The notes under the pieces: generated by a model
Told to the model about the DNA's origin: nothing
What the model saw: only the letters and a program-made list of their open reading frames with translations
The model's database searches: none
From: Acidobacteriota bacterium
Lineage (GTDB): Bacteria; Acidobacteriota; Thermoanaerobaculia; Gp7-AA8
Assembly: GCA_019244185.1 (NCBI GenBank)
Contig: JAFATB010000022.1
Location: 186,001 to 250,000 of the forward strand
Length of the DNA stretch: 64,000 bases
Direction of reading: 5' to 3'
Part shown: piece after piece, positions 57,042 through 64,000 of the stretch
Layout of the letters: each line of letters begins with the position of its first letter
Position numbering within the stretch: the first letter of the stretch is position 1
Translations under genes and position numbers: made by a program

Positions 57042-58385
57042 ATGTCCATCCAGGAGCAAGTCGCAGGAACGGCGCTGCTCGATCGTTTCCTCGAGGCGGT
57101 CGATGCGCGGACGGCGCGCGTCGGCGTGATCGGCCTCGGCTACGTCGGGCTGCCGCTCGTGCTGCTCTACGCCGACGGCGGCTTTCCGGTGATCGGCTTC
57201 GACGTCGACGCGAAGAAGACCCGCGCGCTCAACGCCGGCGAGTCGTACATCCGCCACATCGGCGTCGATCGCATCCGCTCCGCGTTCGCGCGCGAGCAGG
57301 TCGAGGCCACCACCGACTTCGACCGCCTCGCCGAATGCGACGCGATCATCATCTGCGTCCCGACGCCGCTCGGCGCGCATCGCGAGCCCGACCTCGACTA
57401 CATCCGCGCCACCTCCACCGAAATCGCGAAACGCCTGCGCACCGGACAACTGGTGGTGCTCGAATCGACGACCTATCCCGGCACCACGCGCGAGGAACTG
57501 CTCGCGCCGTTCGAAGCGCGCGGACTCGCGTGCGGCCGCGACTTCTTCCTCGCGTTCTCGCCCGAGCGCGAAGATCCGGGCAACGAGCGCTTCAACACGC
57601 GCACGATCCCGAAAGTCGTCGGCGGCATCGACGAGCCGTCGCTGCGCGCCGCGAAGGCGCTCTACTCGACCGTCATCAACACCGTCGTTCCTGTCTCCAG
57701 CGCCGAAGTCGCGGAGTCGTCGAAGCTGCTCGAGAACATCTTCCGCGCCGTGAACATCGCGCTCGTCAACGAGATGAAGATCGTCTTCGAGCGGATGGGC
57801 ATCGACGTCTGGGAAGTGATCGAGGCCGCGCGCACGAAGCCGTTCGGCTTCATGCCGTTCTATCCCGGCCCCGGACTCGGCGGCCACTGCATTCCGCTCG
57901 ATCCGTTCTATCTCACGTGGAAAGCCGCGGAGTACGGGACGTGGGCGCGCTTCATCGAGCTTGCGGGCGAGGTGAACACCGCCATGCCGCGCTACGTCGT
58001 CGACCGCACGGTCGAAGCGGTGAACGCCGCGGGCCGCAGCATCGTCGGTGCGCGCGTGCTCGTCCTCGGCCTCTCGTACAAGCCGGACATCGACGACGAC
58101 CGCGAGTCGCCGTCGTTTGAGCTCATCGAGCTGCTGCAGGAGCGCGGCGCGGACGTCGCGTATTGCGACCCGTACATCCCCGAGGCGCGACGAGGGCGCA
58201 AGCACGACCTGGGATTGCATTCGGTGCCGTGCACGGCGGAAGAGTTCGGAACGTACGATGCGGTCGTCGTGTCGACGCCGCACAGCCAGTTCAAGGATGC
58301 GGCGCTGTGGTCCAACGTGCGCGTCGCGGTCGATACGCGAAACATCGTGCCGCGGGACACGGCGACGCGCGTCATTCGCGCGTAG
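57042..58385 (+). CDS. UDP-sugar 6-dehydrogenase, WbpA/UDP-GlcNAc type
   Basis: Oxidises the C6 hydroxyl of a UDP-sugar to a uronic acid with NAD. 447 residues. NAD motif VGVIGLGYVGLPL, GESYIRHIG, the active Cys in GGHCIPLDPFYLTW and DIDDDRESPSFEL are seen. The SYIRHI and DDDRESP features favour the UDP-GlcNAc/ManNAc dehydrogenase branch over UDP-glucose dehydrogenase. ATG at 57042 is chosen; the frame is open upstream into the epimerase gene but not credible. Confidence 0.9.
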   Translation: MSIQEQVAGTALLDRFLEAVDARTARVGVIGLGYVGLPLVLLYADGGFPVIGFDVDAKKTRALNAGESYIRHIGVDRIRSAFAREQVEATTDFDRLAECDAIIICVPTPLGAHREPDLDYIRATSTEIAKRLRTGQLVVLESTTYPGTTREELLAPFEARGLACGRDFFLAFSPEREDPGNERFNTRTIPKVVGGIDEPSLRAAKALYSTVINTVVPVSSAEVAESSKLLENIFRAVNIALVNEMKIVFERMGIDVWEVIEAARTKPFGFMPFYPGPGLGGHCIPLDPFYLTWKAAEYGTWARFIELAGEVNTAMPRYVVDRTVEAVNAAGRSIVGARVLVLGLSYKPDIDDDRESPSFELIELLQERGADVAYCDPYIPEARRGRKHDLGLHSVPCTAEEFGTYDAVVVSTPHSQFKDAALWSNVRVAVDTRNIVPRDTATRVIRA

Positions 58386-58388
58386 ACT
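58383..58388 (+). promoter_or_regulatory. Candidate -10 box of the asnB-type gene, leaderless start
   Basis: TAGACT, overlapping the dehydrogenase stop, lies 6 nt before the ATG at 58395, with no ribosome-binding site. Confidence 0.45.
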
Positions 58389-58394
58389 GACGCC

Positions 58395-60386
58395 ATGTGC
58401 GGCATCGCCGGCGCATTTCTTCGAGGCGCGGGCTCGCGCGCCGAGCTCGAGTCGGTCGTGACCGGGATGACGTGTGCCATCGAGCACCGCGGCCCCGACG
58501 ACAGCGGCGTCTTCATCGACGAGCGCGCCGGACTCTCGCTCGGCTTCCGCAGGCTCTCGATCATCGACCTCTCGCCGGCCGGACATCAGCCGATGCAGTC
58601 GGCGAGCGGCCGTTACGTTCTCATCTACAACGGTGAGGTCTACAACTACGAGGCCGTGCGCGCGGAGCTCGAGCGCGCCGGCGCGATGTCGTGGCGCGGG
58701 CATTCGGATACGGAAGTCATGCTCGCGGCGATCGAACGCTGGGGACTCGACGGCGCGTTGTCGCGCTTCATCGGCATGTTCGCGATGGCGCTCTGGGATC
58801 GCGCGGAGCAGACGCTGCATCTCGTCCGCGACCGGCTCGGCGTGAAGCCGCTGTACTACAGCTTCGCCGGCAACGCGGTGCTGTTCGCGTCGGAGCTGAA
58901 GGCGATCGAAGCGCATCCGCGCTTCCGCGGCGAGATCGACCGCGACGTCGTCGGTTTGTACGCGCGCTACAGCTACATCCCCGCGCCGTACACGATCTAT
59001 CGCGACACGTGGAAGCTACCGCCGGGTTGCGTGCTCTCGATCAAGCCCGGCGACGCGCGTCCCGAGCCGCGCGCGTACTGGGACCTGCAGGAAGTCGCGC
59101 CACGCGCGATCGCCTCGCGGTTCCGCGGCGGCGATGACGAGGCGCTCGATGCGCTGGATGCGCTCGTCGCCGACGCCGTTCGTCTGCGCATGGTCGCGGA
59201 CGTGCCGCTCGGCGTGTTCCTCTCCGGCGGCATCGACTCCTCGCTGATCGCCGCGGCGATGCAGGCGCAGAACAGCAGTCCGGTGAAGACGTTCTCCATC
59301 GGCTTCCACGAGTCGCTCTACGACGAGGCGCAATACGCCGCCGCGGTCGCGCGCCATCTCGGCACCGCGCACACGGAGCTCTACGTCACGCCGCGCGAAG
59401 CGCAGGACGTCATTCCGCTGCTGCCGCGCATGTACGACGAGCCGTTCGCCGACTCCTCGCAGATCCCGACGTATCTCGTCTCGAAGCTCGCGCGGCAATC
59501 CGTCACCGTGAGCCTCTCCGGCGACGGCGGCGACGAGCTGTTCGGCGGCTACCACCGCTACTTCCTCGGGCAGAAACTGCTGCGCGGCGTCGCGCGCGTG
59601 CCGCGAGCGTTGCGTCCTCCCGCGGGTGCCGCGTTGCGCGCGGTGCCGGTGTGGATGTGGAACCGCCTGCTCTCGCCGGAGTCGCGCATCATGCCGCGCG
59701 CGCTGCGCCGCGACCGCGCCGGCGAACGGCTGCACAAGTTCGCGCGCGCAATGAACGACCGCAGCGACGACGCGCTCTACCACGAGATCGTCACGCAGTG
59801 GTCGAGCGTCGTCCCGGGCGCGCGTCCGCTGCCGATCGCGATCACCGCACGCGCCGCGCGCGCGCCGATCGCCGACACGATCGAGCGCATGATGTTCTTC
59901 GATCAGCTCTCGTATCTGCCCGACGACATCCTCGTGAAAGTCGATCGCGCGAGCATGGCCGTGAGCCTCGAGGCGCGCGAGCCGCTGCTCGATCATCGCC
60001 TCGTCGAGTTCGCGTGGTCGCTGCCGCTGTCGATGAAGATCCGCGACGGCAAGGGGAAGTGGATCCTGCGCAAGCTGCTGACGCGCTACGTGCCGGAGGC
60101 GCTCATCGAGCGGCCGAAGATGGGCTTCGGCCTGCCGATCGATCAGTGGCTGCGCGGTCCGCTACGCGGCTGGGCCGAAGAGCTGCTCGATCCGCGGCGG
60201 CTGCGGCAGGATGGTTTCTTCGATGCGACCGAGGTCCGCACGAAGTGGGACGAACACCTCGGCGGCCGCGGCGAATGGCAGCAGCCGCTCTGGACCATTC
60301 TCATGTTCCAGGCGTGGCGTGCGGAGCGCCGCGCATCAGCGGACGGAACGGCGCTTCCCGCCGCCGCCGCCACCGCAATCGGTTAG
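58395..60386 (+). CDS. asnB: Glutamine-hydrolysing asparagine synthase, AsnB family
   Basis: 663 residues. The mature N-terminus would be Cys2 of MCGIAGAF, the glutaminase nucleophile; other glutaminase signatures are EHRGPDDSG and YNGEVYNYEAVRAEL. The synthetase domain has the PP-loop SGGIDSSLIA and DGGDELFGGYHRY. In polysaccharide clusters such enzymes often amidate uronic acids rather than make asparagine, which fits the uronate dehydrogenase upstream (inference). Its last 51 bp overlap the convergent small gene. Confidence 0.93.
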   Translation: MCGIAGAFLRGAGSRAELESVVTGMTCAIEHRGPDDSGVFIDERAGLSLGFRRLSIIDLSPAGHQPMQSASGRYVLIYNGEVYNYEAVRAELERAGAMSWRGHSDTEVMLAAIERWGLDGALSRFIGMFAMALWDRAEQTLHLVRDRLGVKPLYYSFAGNAVLFASELKAIEAHPRFRGEIDRDVVGLYARYSYIPAPYTIYRDTWKLPPGCVLSIKPGDARPEPRAYWDLQEVAPRAIASRFRGGDDEALDALDALVADAVRLRMVADVPLGVFLSGGIDSSLIAAAMQAQNSSPVKTFSIGFHESLYDEAQYAAAVARHLGTAHTELYVTPREAQDVIPLLPRMYDEPFADSSQIPTYLVSKLARQSVTVSLSGDGGDELFGGYHRYFLGQKLLRGVARVPRALRPPAGAALRAVPVWMWNRLLSPESRIMPRALRRDRAGERLHKFARAMNDRSDDALYHEIVTQWSSVVPGARPLPIAITARAARAPIADTIERMMFFDQLSYLPDDILVKVDRASMAVSLEAREPLLDHRLVEFAWSLPLSMKIRDGKGKWILRKLLTRYVPEALIERPKMGFGLPIDQWLRGPLRGWAEELLDPRRLRQDGFFDATEVRTKWDEHLGGRGEWQQPLWTILMFQAWRAERRASADGTALPAAAATAIG

Positions 60387-60773
60387 CGACGTCACCACCG
60401 CGCGGCCGTCCGGAACGCTCAGCACGATCGGCGCGTGACACATGTCCATGCCGTCGTAGTGATTCGTCGCGCCGTCCATCGAGTCGAACACCTCGCACGC
60501 GAACGGCTCCTCGGGCGGAATGTAGATCGAGCCTTCCTCGACGCGGCGGAGGATCAGCCACGGCCGGTCGTCGCGTCCGGTCGGCAGCGTGATCACGTAC
60601 TTGTCGCCGCCGGCCATGACGAGCGCGGCCGCGGCGCAGTTCCACGTCGCGCACGACGTGACGATCCAGGTGTAGCGAATCGGGTTGGTGGTCGGCGGTG
60701 CATCGTCCGCCTGAGCGGCCGCGGCAGTGAGCAACAGCGCGGCGGCGAGCACAGCTCCAATCGATCGGTTCAT
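60336..60773 (-). CDS. Small secreted cysteine-containing protein
   Basis: 145 residues. A signal peptide (about 1-22, ending AQA) precedes a mature domain with six cysteines (including SCATWNC, FACEVF, DMCHAP and a near-terminal TDCGGGG). The sequence is beta-type with RYTWIVTSCATWNC and VITLPTGRDDRPWLILRR. No known family is recognised. The ATG at 60773 has GGAG upstream. It overlaps the end of the asnB-type gene by 51 bp on the opposite strand. Confidence 0.7.
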   Translation of the reverse strand: MNRSIGAVLAAALLLTAAAAQADDAPPTTNPIRYTWIVTSCATWNCAAAALVMAGGDKYVITLPTGRDDRPWLILRRVEEGSIYIPPEEPFACEVFDSMDGATNHYDGMDMCHAPIVLSVPDGRAVVTSLTDCGGGGGGKRRSVR

Positions 60774-60814
60774 GACACGGGTCTCCAACGATCGCCTCTG
60801 AAATCCACGTGCCA

Positions 60815-60828
60815 GTGACATGCGTCAC
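60815..60828. promoter_or_regulatory. Candidate CRP/FNR-type operator
   Basis: GTGA-CATGCG-TCAC is a perfect inverted repeat fitting the GTGA-N6-TCAC core of CRP-family sites. It lies in the 108-bp divergent gap between the small secreted gene and the metalloprotease gene, and 32 nt upstream of a TATAAC -10-like box (60861-60866) for the latter. Confidence 0.4.
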
Positions 60829-60881
60829 GTGCAAAGAAGTAGGCAGGCTCTTTTCATACGTATAACTTTTTCGGAGGCCCC

Positions 60882-62816
60882 ATGAGACGCACAGCGGTAA
60901 TCTTCCTCTCCGTCGTCCTGCTCCTGCTCGCGGGAAGCGCGCTGGCCGGCACGTTCATCGTGCCCGACGACGACGAGATGGTGACGAAAGCAGATGCAAT
61001 CGTCGTCGGCACGGTCGAGGGCGCTTACGCGCAGGAAGCCGACAACACGATCGAAACGGTGTACGAGATTCGCCTCGAGCGCGCGGTCAAAGGGATCGCG
61101 GAACCCAATGCGTTGCTTCGCGTCGTGACGATGGGCGGCGTGATCGGCGACCGCGGCGTCATCGTGTCCGGCGAGGCGCAGTACGAACAGGGCGAGCGCG
61201 TGCTGGTCTTTCTCACGCGCGACCGCGGCCGCTGGCGCACGACCGATCTCACGCTCGGCAAATTCAAGTTCGCGACGTCGACGACCGGCGAGCGTCTTCT
61301 CGTCCGCGACATGGACGACGTCCTCGGCTGGGACCGCTCCGGCGCCGTGCATCAGGAGCCGGTGCGCAAAGAAGAAGGCTTCATGCGCTTCGTCGAGGCG
61401 CGCGCGCACGGACGCGCCGCGCAGCAGGACTACAGCGTCGATCCGTCCGAGGTGATGTTGCCGGCGAAACCGGCACCGCTTGCGAAGGCGTTGCAGCAGA
61501 TGAGCAGCTACGGATTGCAGCAGGCGGCGACGACGTACGACCCCGCGACGTACACGAGCTGGGTGAACAACACGCCGACGCGCTGGCCGAACATCTCCGC
61601 CGGCGTGACCTGGTACAAACGCTCCGATCAGAACATCTCCGGCGCCGCGGACGGCGGCGTGAGCGTGATTCAGGGCGGACTGGCCGCATGGACGAATGAA
61701 TGCGGCTCGAACATCAACCTGATGTACGGCGGCCAGACGGCGACGGTGTCGAAGAACTTCGACAGCACGAACGTCGTCGAGTTCAACGATCCGCAGGGCC
61801 GCGTTTCGGGGTCGTGGACCGGCGCCGGAACCGTGGCCATCACGTTCACGTCGTTCGGCAGCAACCACACGTTTCTCAACCGGTCGTGGCTCAGCATCAC
61901 CGACGCGGACGTCGTCTTTCAGGACGGCTTTCCGGGAACCAGCTCCGCGTTTGCGCCCGCGATGACGCATGAGCTCGGACATGGCATCGGCTGGCGCCAC
62001 TCGAACCAGAGCCATCTCAACGGCGGCACGTGCGACTCGACGGTCGAAGAGTGCACGAGCGCCGCGATCATGAACTCGAGCGTCAACGGCAACTACGGCT
62101 TCACGCTGCAGCCGTGGGACATTCACGCCGCGCAGGGCGTATATCCGGGCGGCACGTGCGGGGGCGGGACGACGTGCACGCCTCCGACGATCACGACGCA
62201 GCCGACGGCGAGGACGGTGGCGGCGGGGATCTCCACCACCATCACCGTCACCGCAACCGGCACCGGGCTCACGTACGAGTGGTACGTCGGCGCGCCGGGC
62301 AACACGGCCAATCGCATCCCCGGCGTCAGCGGGCCGTCGCTCACCGTGACGCCGGGCGCGACGACGACGTACTGGGTGCGCGTCGTCGGCCAATGCGGCA
62401 CCGCGAACAGCACCGCCGCGACCGTGACCGTCACGGCGGGAACGGCCGCCGCGAGCACGGCCTCGAAGCTGTATCTCGTCACGCCGTGCCGTACGCTCGA
62501 CACGCGCGCCGGCAGCCCGCTGTATCCCGCGAGCACGCAGCTCGTCACGATCACGGGTAAGTGCGGCGTGCCGGCCGGCGCGAAGGCGATCGTCATGAAC
62601 ATCACCGCGGTCACGCCGGCGTCGAACGGAACGCTCATCGCGTATCCCGGCACCGGCGAGGCGCCGCCGGGCACGAGCACGGTCAGCTACCGCACGGGTC
62701 GCACGCGTGCGAACAACTCGATCATGCGTCTCTCGTCCGATGGACGTCTGGCCATCTACAACAGCGGCCCGAGCGCGATTCACTTTCTCATCGACGTCAC
62801 GGGCTACTTCCAATGA
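60882..62816 (+). CDS. Secreted metzincin-type metalloprotease
   Basis: 644 residues with a signal peptide (about 1-22). The zinc motif THELGHGIGWRHS fits HExxHxxGxxH, and a downstream AIMNSS supplies the Met-turn, so it is a matrixin-like metzincin. An N-terminal domain (25-170) resembles a propeptide or regulatory region. The C-terminal part has an Ig-like domain (PPTITTQPTARTV...WYVGAPG) and a terminal module LVTPCRTLDTR ... VTGYF. The GGAGG ribosome-binding site is close to the ATG. Confidence 0.88.
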   Translation: MRRTAVIFLSVVLLLLAGSALAGTFIVPDDDEMVTKADAIVVGTVEGAYAQEADNTIETVYEIRLERAVKGIAEPNALLRVVTMGGVIGDRGVIVSGEAQYEQGERVLVFLTRDRGRWRTTDLTLGKFKFATSTTGERLLVRDMDDVLGWDRSGAVHQEPVRKEEGFMRFVEARAHGRAAQQDYSVDPSEVMLPAKPAPLAKALQQMSSYGLQQAATTYDPATYTSWVNNTPTRWPNISAGVTWYKRSDQNISGAADGGVSVIQGGLAAWTNECGSNINLMYGGQTATVSKNFDSTNVVEFNDPQGRVSGSWTGAGTVAITFTSFGSNHTFLNRSWLSITDADVVFQDGFPGTSSAFAPAMTHELGHGIGWRHSNQSHLNGGTCDSTVEECTSAAIMNSSVNGNYGFTLQPWDIHAAQGVYPGGTCGGGTTCTPPTITTQPTARTVAAGISTTITVTATGTGLTYEWYVGAPGNTANRIPGVSGPSLTVTPGATTTYWVRVVGQCGTANSTAATVTVTAGTAAASTASKLYLVTPCRTLDTRAGSPLYPASTQLVTITGKCGVPAGAKAIVMNITAVTPASNGTLIAYPGTGEAPPGTSTVSYRTGRTRANNSIMRLSSDGRLAIYNSGPSAIHFLIDVTGYFQ

Positions 62817-62829
62817 TCCGCGAGCGGCG

Positions 62830-62853
62830 GGCGGCGGGTTTTGTCCCGCCGCC
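62830..62853 (+). terminator. Rho-independent terminator after the metalloprotease gene
   Basis: GGCGGCGGG / CCCGCCGCC, 9 bp, loop TTTTGT, followed by TGCCTTTTCC. It lies 14 bp past the stop. Confidence 0.7.
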
Positions 62854-62930
62854 TGCCTTTTCCGAGAATTTCGTGAGCGGCGTCACCGGTTCATGTGCCA
62901 ATAACCCTTATCGTCAACCGGGTTCAACAC

Positions 62931-64000
62931 ATGAGCAAGCGAGCATCCTCTGTTCTCTTTGTCGCTGTCGTTGCGTTCATCGCGGCCACTCGTGCCGACG
63001 CGGGCATTCAGTCGCGCGCCGACGGAGACGTGATCTCGCCGCTCCTGCGGCCGATGGCGACCGGCACGCGCGTGCAGCTGCGCCACATTCCGGTGGGCGA
63101 TGCACTCGACGCGTCTCTCGATCTCGAGCGCTTCGAAGTGTGGGCGCCGAATGCGGAGCTCGTCGTGGAGCATGACGGCGGACAGCGCACGCACATCGCG
63201 CCGCCGCCGGTGCAGTACTTCCGCGGCACCGTCTCCGGCGATCCGGAATCGATGGTGTTCCTGGCGGTGCGCAGCGATGGCGCGACCGAGGGTCTCGTGA
63301 TTTCGAAGGAGCGCAGGTTCACGGTGCGCTCGCGTTCGCCGAAAGACATCGTGGTCGAAGACGTCGCGGCGACGGATGACTACACGCCGGGCGGCGGCTT
63401 CATGTGCGATCTCGACGGCGCGCCGGTCTCGTTGAAAGGCGGCACGCTTCCGAGCGTCCGCTCGCTGGTTTCCGGCATCGATCCGCAGACGAACGGCACG
63501 CTCAGCGCCACGGGCACGTGGACGCTGAACCTCGCCATCGAGACCGACAACGAGCTGTATGTCGACTTCAGCTCGAATCCGACCACTGTCGCGACGTTCA
63601 TCGGCAACGTCGTCGGCGCGGCATCGACGATCTACAAGCGCGATCTGCAGACGGATCTGCTCATCACGTTCTCGCGCATCCAGGCCACGGCGTCCGATCC
63701 GTGGACCATCAATCCCGGCTCGACCGGTACGTGGAACGGCTCGTCGACGACGTACACGACCTCGCACGCGCTCGCCGAACTCGGCGACGTCTGGGCCAAC
63801 AGCGGCACGCGTCCTTACAACGGTCCGCGTTCTTCCGTCGTGCTGATGAGCGGCAAGTCGCAGACCGCCGGCGTCGCGTGGATCGGCGCGTCGTGCACCG
63901 CCGACTCGCTTTGCAGCGGCGCGGGATGCGGCATCTTCAACGGCCACTACTCGGGCGGCTTTGCCTACATCGGCCTCGGCAATCCGAGCGCGACCGTGCC
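62931..64000 (+). CDS. Secreted reprolysin-like (M12) metalloprotease, N-terminal part
   Basis: The frame is open to the right edge, giving 356 residues. A signal peptide (about 1-24, ending ADA) is followed by a propeptide-like region and then LNLAIETDNELYVDF, typical of the start of an M12B-like catalytic domain, and TAGVAWIGASCTADSLC, the usual segment upstream of the zinc helix. The HExxHxxGxxH site would fall just beyond the window, so the family call rests on these upstream features. It is adjacent to another secreted metalloprotease. Confidence 0.7.
   Translation, partial: MSKRASSVLFVAVVAFIAATRADAGIQSRADGDVISPLLRPMATGTRVQLRHIPVGDALDASLDLERFEVWAPNAELVVEHDGGQRTHIAPPPVQYFRGTVSGDPESMVFLAVRSDGATEGLVISKERRFTVRSRSPKDIVVEDVAATDDYTPGGGFMCDLDGAPVSLKGGTLPSVRSLVSGIDPQTNGTLSATGTWTLNLAIETDNELYVDFSSNPTTVATFIGNVVGAASTIYKRDLQTDLLITFSRIQATASDPWTINPGSTGTWNGSSTTYTTSHALAELGDVWANSGTRPYNGPRSSVVLMSGKSQTAGVAWIGASCTADSLCSGAGCGIFNGHYSGGFAYIGLGNPSATV

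Overview
This 64-kb window is GC-rich, gene-dense bacterial chromosome with no rRNA, tRNA, CRISPR array, insertion sequence or phage gene that I can recognise. The gene set suggests an Acidobacteriota-like soil bacterium, possibly of the Thermoanaerobaculia type. The evidence is a b558-type succinate dehydrogenase, a pilMNOPQ operon, a PA2778/PA2779-type pair, abundant large secreted repeat proteins (DUF11, TIG, FecR/DUF6600, a VTPCR...DTR...VTGYF module) and tight operons with many 4-bp ATGA/GTGA/TTGA overlaps. This placement is inference; no marker rRNA is present.

Layout. 1-3.2 kb: sdhCAB (sdhC cut by the window edge). 3.2-7.7 kb, minus strand: a DUF4142 lipoprotein, and a run PA2779-like, PA2778-like C39/TPR lipoprotein, class I/II aminotransferase, class V aminotransferase. 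7.8-11.8 kb: Rel/SpoT ppGpp enzyme, a convergent GAF-GGDEF protein, a D-amino-acid-oxidase-like flavoprotein. 11.8-12.6 kb: rpmB and a PAP2-like membrane protein. 12.7-21.2 kb: pilMNOPQ behind a recognisable promoter, followed by two lipoproteins, one with TIG and ASH-like domains. 21.3-25.9 kb: TPR protein, roadblock/LC7 protein, accB, accC, shikimate kinase, metallophosphoesterase. 26-36.5 kb: a FecR/DUF6600 protein and a 2657-residue protein carrying eleven 128-residue DUF11 repeats. 36.6-39.8 kb: small membrane protein, MscS-type channel with cyclic-nucleotide domain, NtrC-type regulator, 74-residue protein. 39.7-46.9 kb, minus strand: secreted amidohydrolase, phosphodiesterase lipoprotein, two paralogous polytopic GT-C-like proteins. 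46.9-48.8 kb: Uma2 nuclease-like protein and tyrS. 48.9-50 kb: a secreted protein. 50.2-60.4 kb: a nucleotide-sugar cluster (DegT aminotransferase, rfbA, gmd, fcl-type, UDP-GlcA 4-epimerase type, UDP-sugar dehydrogenase, asnB-type) with a rhomboid protease and a transglutaminase-like protein inside it. 60.3-64 kb: a small secreted protein and two secreted metalloproteases, the second cut by the window edge.

The genes divide into core metabolism and translation, a type IVa pilus machine, exopolysaccharide precursor supply, and an extensive secreted or surface proteome. The most unusual items are: a two-copy palindromic heptad repeat element that lies inside the sdh operon and also encodes the signal-peptide region of a lipoprotein; a recurrent TANANT hexamer 6-10 nt upstream of start codons, implying leaderless mRNAs, including a divergent pair only 22 bp apart; an orphan sigma54 regulator directly behind a cyclic-nucleotide-domain channel; and roadblock/TPR genes fused into the acc operon.
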